Shown one piece after another: positions 55,657 to 64,000 of a stretch of 64,000 nt of DNA (within the stretch, counting starts at the first letter, position 1; the number at the start of each line of letters is the position of its first letter). The translations under genes were made by a program, and so were the position numbers. The stretch covers positions 1-64,000 of the forward strand of contig LUJQ01000061.1 in NCBI GenBank assembly GCA_001689485.1. The letters run 5' to 3'. The notes under the pieces are model-generated. The model saw only the letters and a program-made list of their open reading frames with translations. It was not told where the DNA came from and searched no databases. This stretch comes from Bacteroidales bacterium M6 (GTDB taxonomy: Bacteria > Bacteroidota > Bacteroidia > Bacteroidales > Muribaculaceae).

Positions 55657-57915
55657 TGACCGCCCTGAAAAATCCGAATCGCGGAGCTTGGCATATGCAC
55701 GGAGGTATTTACGCATGGTCGACAGCATTTCACGGGTTTCCTGAAGCATATTCAGGTACACATAAAGCACGCTTATCGCATCGGCATCGCCGTCGCGCAA
55801 CTGCACATGGAGCTGGTGGTAGGTGTCGGATACCATATCCTTTATCTCCTCACAACGGCGCCTCAATGCAGACACAACATCGGTCTGCTCGCCGTCAATC
55901 ATCTGCAACGTGTCATTGAACAGAGTGGCAACCTTTGACCTTATTGACTCGAAATCCGCCACATAACGCGTCGGGAGCGGAAGGAAGTTGTTTTCAACAT
56001 GCTCCTTGCAGATTTCGCTGATACGGCGCAGGTTATACAATATCGACATACAACAGTTATTGCCCAGATGGAACCAAGCGCTTTTCTCGATGGCCACCTC
56101 CCGGTTAGCCTGCCGCAGGCATAGTGTCTCCTTACGGCGCGAACTTTTCAAAACATCCTTCTGCTTTATCAAGGCGCGGTCAGCCTTGTCGAGAGTCTTC
56201 ACATCATCCCTGACAAACGCACCGGTCACATTGCTGTAGCTGTTACCGGCAAAGGAGATGAACCGGCGTTGCTGGTCGGATATATACATCAGCAACAACG
56301 GCCACACCTGCGACTGATCCTTGGTAGCAAGAATGGTCTGAAACAGCGTATCGCCCGAATCGGCCTTGCTCTTTGCGCGGAAACGCTTGTTGCTGCGAAT
56401 GATTATCCCGACCGTTATCAATGCCATGGCAAACATCACCCAATGCCCCCCGTAATGCATGACCAGCACAATCACACCTGCACCGATAAACGCCACACCT
56501 GCCGTCAGGAACCATCCGCCGATAACCGATATGACGCCGGTTATACGGAACACCGCGCTTTCACGCCCCCACGCACGGTCAGCCAGCGATGTACCCATGG
56601 CAACCATAAAGGTGACAAACGTGGTTGAAAGGGGAAGCTTCAGCGATGTGCCGAGGGCGATTAAGGCACCCGCAAGCACCAGGTTCACAGAACCTCGAAT
56701 CAAGTCGAATGCCGCCCCTTGATCCATGATGGTGTCATCTACATTAAACCGACGGTGGAACCATGCCCTGACGCGCAACGGGGTGACACGCCGCACCCAC
56801 GCCATCAGCGACAGCGACCATCGTACAACCCGACGTGCTATGCGCGACGACCCGAACATCTCGTCACCCACGTTCTGGCTCCCAAGCCCGATTTCGGTCT
56901 GTGCCACCCTGCGCGCTTTCTTTGACGTTGCAAGCGACACCACCATAATCAGACCTGCCCCGATTAGGAAATAGAGCGGGGTGTCGGAGGGGCCGTTCAG
57001 CGACCCCATAAGGAAGCCAGAGGCATCGCCGCCACCATTGGCCACATAATCCTTATACGAGGCAAGCCCCGTGAGCGGCACACCGATAAAGTTCACCAGG
57101 TCATTCCCGGCAAACGCCATAGCCAGGGCAAACGTGCCCATAAGCACTATCACTTTCAACACATTCACGCCCAATGCATGCAGCAGCTGCATCAGCAGGG
57201 TGAACCCGACGAAACAGCAACCCACAATAAGGAGTGTGTTCTCATTAATCCACCCCTTTACCCCGGGGGTCATAAACGTCAAGTCCTTTGCACCCTTGAT
57301 GAGCAGGAAGTATATGATGGCAGTGGCACACAGCCCGCCGAAAATCCCGATTTTCCATTTAAGCCTGCTGCGGTAGTTAAACGAAAACACCATTCGCGAA
57401 ACGAACTGCACCAATGTGCCGAACACAAACGCTATAGCCACCGACAGGAAGATGCCGATAATAACCGACAAAGCCTTCTCGGTGTTCAACAAGTCGTCAA
57501 AACCAAGCCCTGTGGTGTCACCGGCCATCTTTATAAGCGACACTACAAACGTGGCACCAAGCAGCTCGAAAACCATCGAAACGGTTGTCGACGTAGGCAT
57601 CCCCAAGGAGTTGAACATGTCGAGAAGGATGATATCGGTCACCATCACCGCCATAAAGATGCATATGAGGTCATAGAACGAAAAATGCTCCGGCCTGAAA
57701 ATCCCGTGCCGGGCAATATCCATCATCCCGTTACTCATAGCCGCACCGATAAAGACCCCTATCGAGGCTACAATAAGAACACGCTTGAACGATGCGGCCT
57801 TCGACCCTATGGCTGAATTAAGAAAATTTACAGCGTCGTTGCTTACTCCGACGGAGAGGTCGAAAACCGCCAGGAGGAACAAAAACACGACGACACATAG
57901 AAACAGAATATCCAT
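55654..57915 (-). CDS. Pit-family inorganic phosphate transporter with PhoU-like tail
   Basis: A 753-residue membrane protein. The PHO4 domain with about 12 helices carries the two GND-type signatures, VGVSNDAVNFLNSAIGS near residue 23 and FAGNDLVNFIGVPLTG near 280. A cytoplasmic tail of about 220 residues (from roughly 530) is helical and PhoU-like, as in many Bacteroidetes Pit proteins. It imports phosphate using ion gradients. The stop codon is provided by the MITE-like element, so the last residues may differ from the ancestral end. A two-component pair lies upstream on the same strand. Confidence 0.9.
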   Translation of the reverse strand: MDILFLCVVVFLFLLAVFDLSVGVSNDAVNFLNSAIGSKAASFKRVLIVASIGVFIGAAMSNGMMDIARHGIFRPEHFSFYDLICIFMAVMVTDIILLDMFNSLGMPTSTTVSMVFELLGATFVVSLIKMAGDTTGLGFDDLLNTEKALSVIIGIFLSVAIAFVFGTLVQFVSRMVFSFNYRSRLKWKIGIFGGLCATAIIYFLLIKGAKDLTFMTPGVKGWINENTLLIVGCCFVGFTLLMQLLHALGVNVLKVIVLMGTFALAMAFAGNDLVNFIGVPLTGLASYKDYVANGGGDASGFLMGSLNGPSDTPLYFLIGAGLIMVVSLATSKKARRVAQTEIGLGSQNVGDEMFGSSRIARRVVRWSLSLMAWVRRVTPLRVRAWFHRRFNVDDTIMDQGAAFDLIRGSVNLVLAGALIALGTSLKLPLSTTFVTFMVAMGTSLADRAWGRESAVFRITGVISVIGGWFLTAGVAFIGAGVIVLVMHYGGHWVMFAMALITVGIIIRSNKRFRAKSKADSGDTLFQTILATKDQSQVWPLLLMYISDQQRRFISFAGNSYSNVTGAFVRDDVKTLDKADRALIKQKDVLKSSRRKETLCLRQANREVAIEKSAWFHLGNNCCMSILYNLRRISEICKEHVENNFLPLPTRYVADFESIRSKVATLFNDTLQMIDGEQTDVVSALRRRCEEIKDMVSDTYHQLHVQLRDGDADAISVLYVYLNMLQETREMLSTMRKYLRAYAKLRDSDFSGRS

Positions 57916-58042
57916 AAATTACCTTGTGTTTTTATAACACAAAATAACCCCGAAAATGTTTCATAAATATTTCATAAATATTAAATCCACATTAAACAAA
58001 AGCTTGGCACAAGCCCGCCATTGCCGCACAACCAGCTGCCAA

Positions 58043-59488
58043 TCAACACACTGAAAGCGGAAGCGAAAAATTAAACCGCAAACCTCCCGCTGGCCGGTTC
58101 TCCACCTTTATAACACCCCCGTGCCACAACACCGCGTTTTTCACAATTGCCAGCCCCAGGCCGGTTCCGCCTGCCTGCCTCGACCGCCCTTTGTCAATGC
58201 GGTAGAAACGCTCAAACAAGCGAGGCAGGTGCTCCTGAGGCACACCGCTGCCGTTGTCGGCCACCGAGACCGACAGGAATCCATTGCCGAGGTCGCGGCA
58301 GCCAAGCTCTATGCGTGTGCCACCCGAATAGGCCAGTGCATTGTCAATCAGGTTTCGGAATATCGACAGCAGCAACGACGGGTTCCCCGATACGTGCAAC
58401 CCGCCTCCAATCGAGTTGACGATTTCCACACCCTTTGCTGCGGCAATATCCATATATTCACCGCATATCTCATCGGCAAGACCGCTGAAATCAACCGTTT
58501 CACGGATTATGTTATCAGCCCCGTCCTCCATTCTCGTAATCGCAGAAACATCAGCCAGGAGCCTGCGCAGACGGTCATTCGCCTTATAACAACGGGCAAT
58601 GAATTCATCACGTTTCTCATCGGAGAGGTCCTTATGGGTCATCAACGTTTCCAGGCACACTTGCATTGAAGCCACCGGCGTTTTCAACTCATGATTTATA
58701 TTGTTGGTCAGCTGCCGCTTTATGCGTATTTTTTCCTGTTCCTCATAGAGCGCGATGCGGTGCTGACGGTCACGGTCCACCACCGCCTGCTGCATCCTGG
58801 CATAAAGCCTTACGATATTATGTGATATATCACCAAGCTCGTCGTGAGGGAACGGATCCGTATCGAAGATGCGTTCCCCCCGTTCCGCTTTCTCGGCAAA
58901 ACGGCTGAGCCTGCCCACAAGGCGTCCCACCCTCCGGGTAGCAAAGAATCCTGCCACACACATCACCACAGTCACCAAAATCATGAACCATAGGAAGGCA
59001 TAATCGGTGGCAAGCAGCCGGGTCAGCGACAGGGAGTAAGGCACTGCCGTCCTGACAATATAGCCGTTTCCCCTCTTGGCGGAATAAAAATATGTGTTGC
59101 CGGTGCTTTCGCTATGCCTGCGCACCGCAAAACCCTCCCCCTTGGCCATGGCAGCGGCAATCTCCTCACGCCCCAGATGGCTCGATTCGGGCAAATGGTC
59201 AAGGGTATTGTCATACACCACCCTGCCATCCTCGTCGATTATGGAGATTCGCATATCGTCAAACCCCACAGTAATCATCCCTGCGGGGACGAATACCGAA
59301 TCATTCTCCGCAAGCCCGCGCAGTATATAGTCATTGACCGCCTGTAACCGCAAATTCAGTTCATCAGCTTTCAACTGCCTTTCCCTATGATACTGGAAAA
59401 CGGCAAAACACACCAGCATAAGCCACGAATACGCCACCAGCCCCAGGAAAAGCCGCCGGTGGTATGTAAGCCTAATCCATGAAGCCAT
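58043..59488 (-). CDS. Two-component sensor histidine kinase (PhoR-like layout)
   Basis: A 481-residue membrane kinase with TM1 at about 11-31, a periplasmic sensor region of about 130 residues, TM2 near 170-190, and a HAMP-like linker (FAEKAERGERIFDTDPFPHDELGDI). The phospho-acceptor histidine is in NNINHELKTPVASM, and the ATPase boxes are FRNLIDNALAYSGG, DNGSGVP and GGTGLGLAIVKNAV. I start it at MASWIRL, so it overlaps the end of the response regulator by 17 bp (translational coupling). It is followed by the phosphate transporter gene, a setting that hints at phosphate sensing without proving it. Confidence 0.92.
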   Translation of the reverse strand: MASWIRLTYHRRLFLGLVAYSWLMLVCFAVFQYHRERQLKADELNLRLQAVNDYILRGLAENDSVFVPAGMITVGFDDMRISIIDEDGRVVYDNTLDHLPESSHLGREEIAAAMAKGEGFAVRRHSESTGNTYFYSAKRGNGYIVRTAVPYSLSLTRLLATDYAFLWFMILVTVVMCVAGFFATRRVGRLVGRLSRFAEKAERGERIFDTDPFPHDELGDISHNIVRLYARMQQAVVDRDRQHRIALYEEQEKIRIKRQLTNNINHELKTPVASMQVCLETLMTHKDLSDEKRDEFIARCYKANDRLRRLLADVSAITRMEDGADNIIRETVDFSGLADEICGEYMDIAAAKGVEIVNSIGGGLHVSGNPSLLLSIFRNLIDNALAYSGGTRIELGCRDLGNGFLSVSVADNGSGVPQEHLPRLFERFYRIDKGRSRQAGGTGLGLAIVKNAVLWHGGVIKVENRPAGGLRFNFSLPLSVC

Positions 59489-60185
59489 AACCGTAGCCCG
59501 GCTTGGTGACAATGTTCCTGCCGTATTCCCCGAGCTTGGCACGCAGACGGGTTATATTCACATCCACCACCCTGTCAAGCACAACGACCTCTTCCGGCCA
59601 CACGGCATCCAGTATCTCCTCACGCGAAAACACTCGCCCAGGATTGCGCAACAGCATCGACAGTATCTCAAATTCCTTGCGGGGCATCTTTACCTCGGCC
59701 CCGTCGACAGTGCAAATCTTCTGTAACGGGAAAACCGACATCCCTTGGAATGAAAGAGGGGCATCTTTCACACCCGTGTCGGCGGTAAGCGATGCAGCCT
59801 TCGGCACATGGCGGCGCAACACGGCCTTCACGCGGGCAACAACGTTACGTATGGAATATGGCTTCGTTATGTAATCGTCAGCCCCCAGGTCAAGCCCTCC
59901 GATCATATCCTCTTCCGCATCCTTTGCCGTGCAGAATATTATCGGGATATGCTCCGTGGCCACCCTCTTTTTAAGAACCGACGCCAGCTGGATGCCGCTT
60001 ATCTCACCCATCATTATGTCGAGAAGGATAAGGGAATACGATTCCAGATTCAGCGACAAAGCCTCCTCGGCGCTAAATGCCACATCAACCTCATAACCCT
60101 CCTCTTCAAGGTTGAAACGTAAAACCTCACACAACGTTTCCTCGTCGTCAACAACGAGTATCCTGCATTTGTCGTCCATTTCCAT
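59472..60185 (-). CDS. OmpR/PhoB-family response regulator
   Basis: A 237-residue regulator. The receiver domain has the acidic pair in ILVVDDEE, the phospho-acceptor D56 in LILLDIMMGE, and the lysine in YITKPYS. The C-terminal winged-helix DNA-binding domain covers about 145-235 (LLRNPGRVFSREEILDAVWP, VDVNITRLRAKLGEYGRNI). It is first in the pair with the sensor kinase, overlapping it by 17 bp. Start M1 or M3 are both possible. Confidence 0.93.
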   Translation of the reverse strand: MEMDDKCRILVVDDEETLCEVLRFNLEEEGYEVDVAFSAEEALSLNLESYSLILLDIMMGEISGIQLASVLKKRVATEHIPIIFCTAKDAEEDMIGGLDLGADDYITKPYSIRNVVARVKAVLRRHVPKAASLTADTGVKDAPLSFQGMSVFPLQKICTVDGAEVKMPRKEFEILSMLLRNPGRVFSREEILDAVWPEEVVVLDRVVDVNITRLRAKLGEYGRNIVTKPGYGYGFMD

Positions 60186-60213
60186 ATATTATCACTATCT
60201 TAATTATCCGATG

Positions 60214-60221
60214 CAAAGTTA
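60214..60221 (-). promoter_or_regulatory. -7 box of the two-component pair
   Basis: TAACTTTG on the minus strand, 28 bp before the response regulator start. No -33 TTTG at the usual spacing, which may point to an activator-dependent promoter. Confidence 0.55.
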
Positions 60222-60288
60222 ATATAAAATCAACAACTGCGACCCTTATGGTAACGCCTGGATTAAATCCCGGCACTCTTTACAAAAA

Positions 60289-60366
60289 CCAAGGCGGTAT
60301 GCCAAAATATTGAATTTTGGCATACCGCCTTGGTTTTCGCACGGACGGCGAGGGTGCTGTCAAACA
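60289..60366. terminator. Terminator with conserved flank, copy 3
   Basis: A 45-bp inverted repeat (60289-60333, CCAAGGCGGTATGCC and complement around an AAAATATTGAATTTT core) downstream of fabD. It differs from copy 1 by paired changes (GTGTGCC/GGCACAC against GTATGCC/GGCATAC). The flank TTGACAGCACCC...CCGTGCGAAAA faces fabD, as the flank in copy 1 faces its minus-strand gene. Confidence 0.78.
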
Positions 60367-60380
60367 GCTATATGCTTTTA

Positions 60381-61259
60381 TTACTGACGGCCGTCAACAG
60401 CGGCGTCACGGTGGATTTTGGCAACAAGCCCTTGCAGCACCTTGCCAGGGCCGAGTTCGGTGAAACTTACGGCGCCGTCGGCAACCATGTTCTGCACCGA
60501 CTGGGTCCAACGCACAGGGGCAGTAAGCTGTGCAACGAGGTTAGCCTTGATTTCGGCGGGGTCGGTATGCGGGCGTGCATCAACGTTCTGATAAACGGCA
60601 CACACCGGTGTGTGGAACTCTGTAGCCTCTATTGCCTCGGCAAGCTCGGCACGCGCAGGCTCCATAAGGGGCGAATGGAAGGCGCCACCAACTTTCAGGG
60701 GGAGGGCACGTTTGGCACCTGCGGCTTTCAGAGCCTCACAGGCGGCGTTTACAGCCTCTACCTCGCCAGAAATCACAATCTGCCCGGGGCAGTTATAATT
60801 GGCGGCAACTACCACACCGTCAATACCTGCACAAATTTCCTCAACCTTCTCATCGGGCAGTGCGATAATGGCTGCCATGGTCGAGGGCTTTACCTCGCAT
60901 GCCTTCTGCATGGCCTGGGCACGGGCGCTTACCAGACGCAGGCCGTCCTCAAAGCTCAAAGCACCTGCCGCTGTCAGTGCCGACAATTCTCCCAAAGAGT
61001 GGCCTGCCACCATATCGGGATTGAATTCATCGCCAAGCGTCTTGGCAAGAATCACAGAGTGGAGAAACACAGCAGGCTGCGTAACCTTGGTCTGCTTAAG
61101 GTCCTCCTCCGTACCCTCGAACATGAGGTCTGTTATGCGGAAACCGAGAATTTCGTTAGCCTTCTCAAAAAGTTCGCGGGCAGTGGCATTGTTTTCATAA
61201 AGGTCTTTGCCCATCCCTACAAACTGGGCGCCTTGCCCGGGAAACACGAATGCTTTCAT
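60381..61259 (-). CDS. fabD: Malonyl-CoA:ACP transacylase
   Basis: A 292-residue enzyme that moves malonyl from CoA to acyl carrier protein at the start of fatty acid synthesis. It begins MKAFVFPGQGAQFVGMGKDL. The nucleophile is S88 in VAGHSLGELS, and the catalytic histidine is in GGAFHSPLM. Length is normal. I reject the 43-residue upstream extension, which would start before the -7 box at 61315-61308. No other fatty-acid gene is adjacent. Confidence 0.95.
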   Translation of the reverse strand: MKAFVFPGQGAQFVGMGKDLYENNATARELFEKANEILGFRITDLMFEGTEEDLKQTKVTQPAVFLHSVILAKTLGDEFNPDMVAGHSLGELSALTAAGALSFEDGLRLVSARAQAMQKACEVKPSTMAAIIALPDEKVEEICAGIDGVVVAANYNCPGQIVISGEVEAVNAACEALKAAGAKRALPLKVGGAFHSPLMEPARAELAEAIEATEFHTPVCAVYQNVDARPHTDPAEIKANLVAQLTAPVRWTQSVQNMVADGAVSFTELGPGKVLQGLVAKIHRDAAVDGRQ

Positions 61260-61307
61260 ATCAAAATGATTTTTCAAGTGAAGTATTGACATTTCTAAAT
61301 CAAGTGG

Positions 61308-61315
61308 CAAAGTTA
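61308..61315 (-). promoter_or_regulatory. -7 box of fabD
   Basis: TAACTTTG on the minus strand, 48 bp before the fabD start. The -33 region shows no TTTG. The 373-bp gap 61260-61632 otherwise holds only the promoter of the small lipoprotein. Confidence 0.6.
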
Positions 61316-61549
61316 CTAAATTCCTATGAAACATTGATGAAATCATGCAGCTGAAACACCTTGGCAAGGCAACCCCTGTCATTAACATTTTTTACATGTT
61401 GCGACAAAGACACGGACAAACCGGGCCGGGACTCATTCAAAACGCACAGAATTGACACTTAGCCACCTACCGCGACAATACGCCGAAACACCCGTCAGGA
61501 GAAAACATGTTATAAAACATCCCGACGCGCAAAAAAAACGGAAAAAAGA

Positions 61550-61580
61550 TTTGGAGGTATGAAAATATGTAGTACCTTTG
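61550..61580 (+). promoter_or_regulatory. Consensus promoter of the small lipoprotein
   Basis: TTTG (61550-61553), 19 bp, TACCTTTG (61573-61580). A perfect match in both boxes and in spacing. With the strong terminator at the far end, this suggests an abundant short transcript. Confidence 0.88.
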
Positions 61581-61632
61581 CATCGTTTTTGAAGCATAAC
61601 AATATTGTTTTATTATTTAATCTGAAAACGAA

Positions 61633-61845
61633 ATGAAAAAGTTATTCTTATCTTTCGCTGTTATCGCAGGTCTTTCTATGATCTCTTGCGGCAACAAGGC
61701 TGAGAACACTGAAGTTGCTGCTGATGCAGTTGACACTGTTGAAGTTGTTGAAGCTGCTGTTGTTGAAGAAGTTCCCGCTGACTCTGCAGCCGTTGACACT
61801 GTTGTAGCTGTTGTTGAAGAAGCTGCAGCTGCTACCGCTGAATAA
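61633..61845 (+). CDS. Small acidic Val/Glu/Ala-rich lipoprotein
   Basis: A 70-residue protein with a clear lipoprotein signal (MKKLFLSFAVIAGLSMISC, lipid cysteine C19). The mature 52 residues are composed almost only of V, E, A, D and T (VEVVEAAVVEEVPADSAAVDTV) and have no recognisable fold. Similar small lipoproteins occur widely in Bacteroidales, but their function is unknown to me. Codon use is strongly biased to GCT, GTT and GAA, unlike neighbours, which fits high expression. It is a stand-alone unit with consensus promoter and terminator. Confidence 0.85.
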   Translation: MKKLFLSFAVIAGLSMISCGNKAENTEVAADAVDTVEVVEAAVVEEVPADSAAVDTVVAVVEEAAAATAE

Positions 61846-61884
61846 TCCAGCATTGTAACAGCAACAAGATTTAACAGAAAAATA

Positions 61885-61921
61885 AAAAACCGGTTTGCCC
61901 TTTCGGACAAACCGGTTTTTT
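61885..61921 (+). terminator. Strong terminator of the small lipoprotein
   Basis: AAAAAACCGGTTTGCC, 5-nt loop, complement, TTTTTTA. A near-perfect bidirectional-type stem with A and U tracts, 40 nt after the stop codon. Confidence 0.92.
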
Positions 61922-61928
61922 ATTTTCA

Positions 61929-61985
61929 TAAGTAAGTCGCGGAAATTATTTTATATTACCTGAAAGCATACTTTCAGTAGATTTC
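61929..61985. mobile_element. Half copy of the MITE-like element
   Basis: TAAGTAAGTCGCGGAAATTA and the next 37 bp match the left end of the element at 55471 (about 90 percent by eye, including GCATACTTTCAGT), then similarity stops. There is no right end. It lies directly after the terminator at 61885. Confidence 0.75.
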
Positions 61986-62056
61986 ACAATTCCCCTTATC
62001 CCCGGGGAAATAACCGGGCCGGAACAAGCCATATATTTCCCCGGGGCAACAAAACG

Positions 62057-63421
62057 TCAGAATGATAACGACAGCTGGGTTTGCACACGCGAATCGTTGG
62101 CACCACCAAGGGCATATGTCTGGTGACGGCCATAAACATATTCTATCCCCCACTGCAAATAGTTTGTAATGTTGTAGAAACAGTTGGCGGCGATATATGC
62201 GCCATAACGGTAGTTATCCATTCCGGCAACGCCGTCGGCATCATCAGCCACTGCATAATCACCTACATCCCATATCCTGCTGTAAGAACCCACCACATTG
62301 AACTGGAGCTTCGAAGTGGCATTATACGACGCGCCGAAAACAAGACCCATCATCGGGTTTGCCGTCATCCGGCCAAGGTGGCTGTCGTCAGGTGTAAACG
62401 ATAGCCTGCGCCCCGAAATATCCTGGATATAGTTGGCGATGCCTTCGCCATAAACAGCCTGGAAATTAAACGTCAGCGGCTTCCAGAAACTGAAATTTCC
62501 CGACAGCATAGCACCCCATCCGAAAAGGTTGCAGGTCTTACCGTCAATCAGGTCGCGATAAGCGAAATTGCGTAATATCCCGCTGACCCTGACACGGTTC
62601 TGCTCCGAAGCCTCATACTGGACCCATAATGGTATGTCGGGAACAAGCTGCGTGGCATCATCGGTAACCTTGACATCATAATAGTCATGTCGGTAGTCCT
62701 TGCCACGGTACAACCCGTTTGACGAATAGAACGTAGGCATTTCCAAACCTACAGCAAAGCTGACACCGCTATACGAAGGCGATTTATACGAAATCTGATA
62801 AGCAGTTCCGGCAACATCGCCACACGGCCCCTGGGTGTCGATTGTAGGAGGCTGGGCGGCAAGTCCGTCCTGCATCAACGTCGCGGTTTCACCAACCGTG
62901 ATACCACGCCATGTCACATATGCCCGTTTGAGCAATGCGGCATGCGAAGCACCGTTCATGCCTATTTTCACATAACCCGTAACCTGGTTCTCGGTGCCAC
63001 CAAGCCCCACCACTGTGAAATCAACAAACGCGTTAAGAGGGTTGATAAAAAAAGCCCCTTTTTTTCCAGCCTGGGCCGGAACCGGGATATTACCCGACAC
63101 AAAGTTGCTCCCCGACCCGTCGGAATTATACAGGTCGTTCCCTATGTCATAGCCGAGAATAGGGTTGATCTGCCCCCCTATCGAAAGCACAAAACTGTTG
63201 TCGCGGGTGCGTAGTGCGAATTTAGGTGTAGGAATCGCATTTGGTTCCACAGGTCTGGCCTGCTCAAGAATGGCACAGATTTCAGGATTTGTACGCACGA
63301 ATTCAATCGCACCTGATTCGAAAATTACATCACCGTCATCACCGGCCGATGTTTGGGCAGCCATAGGGAGCGCACAAAGTGCCATAGCAGCCACATAATG
63401 CTGGAATCGCCTGATTGTCAT
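62057..63421 (-). CDS. DcaP-like outer-membrane porin
   Basis: A 454-residue outer-membrane beta-barrel. The signal peptide ends near LPMAAQTSA. A short helical N-terminal stretch (GAIEFVRTNPEICAILEQA) precedes the barrel, which starts at FALRTRDNSFVLSIGGQINP and closes with a terminal phenylalanine (QLSLSF). The pattern fits the DcaP family of trimeric porins seen in Bacteroidetes, which pass small anionic solutes such as dicarboxylates; the substrate here is unknown. It stands alone. I find no clear -7 box upstream. The 296-bp gap to the next gene (63422-63717) is mostly plain AT-rich sequence, with a heptamer array at its far end. Confidence 0.78.
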   Translation of the reverse strand: MTIRRFQHYVAAMALCALPMAAQTSAGDDGDVIFESGAIEFVRTNPEICAILEQARPVEPNAIPTPKFALRTRDNSFVLSIGGQINPILGYDIGNDLYNSDGSGSNFVSGNIPVPAQAGKKGAFFINPLNAFVDFTVVGLGGTENQVTGYVKIGMNGASHAALLKRAYVTWRGITVGETATLMQDGLAAQPPTIDTQGPCGDVAGTAYQISYKSPSYSGVSFAVGLEMPTFYSSNGLYRGKDYRHDYYDVKVTDDATQLVPDIPLWVQYEASEQNRVRVSGILRNFAYRDLIDGKTCNLFGWGAMLSGNFSFWKPLTFNFQAVYGEGIANYIQDISGRRLSFTPDDSHLGRMTANPMMGLVFGASYNATSKLQFNVVGSYSRIWDVGDYAVADDADGVAGMDNYRYGAYIAANCFYNITNYLQWGIEYVYGRHQTYALGGANDSRVQTQLSLSF

Positions 63422-63681
63422 AATCTTTAGGACTGGGTTAGCATTGTTTCTATTAAATTCTCTATATCACCATCCCGTTATTGGACAAAGATGGCAGCCT
63501 ACAGCGACAACCCGGCAGGTTAAATCACCGCATCTTCTACTAAAAAGCTTGTTAAAGCGTTTTAGTTCATTTTAACAATGCTAAAATCCTATGCGACCCG
63601 GCACCCAGGCCATCATCACACCCCCTCCCCCATCAAAAAAACTCAGTCAGCCCTGCAAAACCGTCCAACCTAAGTTTTTCA

Positions 63682-63738
63682 CTTACAACTTATAACTTAT
63701 AACTTACAACTTATAACTTACGACTTGCCACTTACAAC
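63682..63738. repeat. Heptamer array entering the 3' end of a gene
   Basis: About eight units (minus strand: GTTGTAA, GTGGCAA, GTCGTAA, GTTATAA, GTTGTAA, GTTATAA, GTTATAA, GTTGTAA). The first three encode the last residues (VVSGKS) and the stop of the CCA-adding enzyme gene. Confidence 0.82.
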
Positions 63739-64000
63739 CTTCACCCCCAACGCCTCCTCGGCATAAGCTATCATCAGCCTACGTGCCGCCTCATGCTCGT
63801 TAGGGATTTCACCGTCGAGAATGGCATTCTTTATCCGTTCCTTTATTATCCCGACCTCGCGGCATTCCCCAAGGCCGAAAGTCTCCATAATTTCAATACC
63901 GTCGACAGGGGGCTGGAAATTCCGGATACGGTCACGCTCCTCCAGTTCCACCATCTTTTGCCGCACAAGGTCGTAGTTCGCCTTGTAACGCTCCACCTTG
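63718..64000 (-). CDS. CCA-adding enzyme / HD-domain nucleotidyltransferase, C-terminal part
   Basis: Only the C-terminal 93 codons are in the window, and the gene continues past 64000. The segment FQPPVDGIEIMETFGLGECREVGIIKERIKNAILDGEIPN matches my memory of the C terminus of Bacteroidetes tRNA nucleotidyltransferase/poly(A)-polymerase proteins, which add or repair CCA ends. That fits the tRNA-Pro here, which lacks an encoded CCA. The last six residues and the TAA stop are written in heptamer repeat units. Confidence 0.75.
   Translation of the reverse strand, partial: KVERYKANYDLVRQKMVELEERDRIRNFQPPVDGIEIMETFGLGECREVGIIKERIKNAILDGEIPNEHEAARRLMIAYAEEALGVKVVSGKS

Noticed and set aside
60330..61289. 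319-residue plus-strand ORF opposite fabD
   Set aside because: Antisense shadow of fabD, with no domain and no promoter on that strand.

Overview
The window reads as a chromosome segment of a gut-type Bacteroidales bacterium. Direct signs are the Bacteroidetes promoter pattern (TTTG, about 20 bp, TAnnTTTG) in front of many genes, no obvious Shine-Dalgarno usage, a TonB-dependent receptor with a carboxypeptidase-regulatory-like domain, DUF3256, DUF5689, DUF6359 and DcaP-type outer-membrane proteins, lipoproteins with acidic residues after the lipid cysteine, and a single-SIS-domain arabinose-5-phosphate isomerase. The moderately GC-rich coding style and family mix fit Muribaculaceae; that is inference, not something the sequence proves.

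Layout: 0-10 kb carries a sensor kinase, a HAD phosphatase, a DEAD-box helicase, a DUF3256 protein, exonuclease VII (xseA-xseB), an M16 peptidase, a cyclophilin and an unknown gene. 9.8-17.7 kb is a surface cluster: secreted metallophosphoesterase, TonB-dependent receptor, and two DUF5689 lipoproteins, with no SusD. A secreted unknown protein follows, expressed from a consensus promoter that runs into a 40-bp perfect palindrome. 19.4-29.2 kb is housekeeping: a tetrapyrrole-methylase-like enzyme, an MBL hydrolase, menA, recF, a DciA-like protein, a thioesterase, kdsD, ribH, pyrG and yidC. 29.2-42.5 kb is an SGNH hydrolase and a compact capsule or exopolysaccharide locus (two glycosyltransferases, TupA-like ATP-grasp, pyruvyl transferase, Wzx, F420-hydrogenase-beta-like protein, Wzy-like protein, Wzc, Wza) containing an arginase pseudogene. 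42.8-53.6 kb holds rsmA-mgtE, an ion channel, rimP-nusA-infB-folK and DUF2851. 53.8-64 kb has tRNA-Pro(GGG), an ArgC homologue without its catalytic cysteine, a Pit/PhoU phosphate transporter next to a two-component pair, fabD, a tiny acidic lipoprotein, a DcaP porin and the 3' end of a CCA-adding enzyme.

The most unusual content is between genes. Arrays of octamers (GTTGAGAA/GTTAAGAA) and heptamers (GTTATAA/GTTGTAA) fill whole intergenic gaps. They often start inside the upstream stop codon and end 7-17 nt before the next start codon. Two octamer loci and one heptamer locus have opposed arms that could fold the gap into a long hairpin. The two octamer loci also share a spacer sequence. Other repeats are a 186-bp MITE-like element that supplies the stop codon of the phosphate transporter (with a half copy elsewhere) and three terminator hairpins that keep pairing by compensatory change and share a conserved flank.

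No defence system, CRISPR array, rRNA, prophage or complete insertion sequence was seen.
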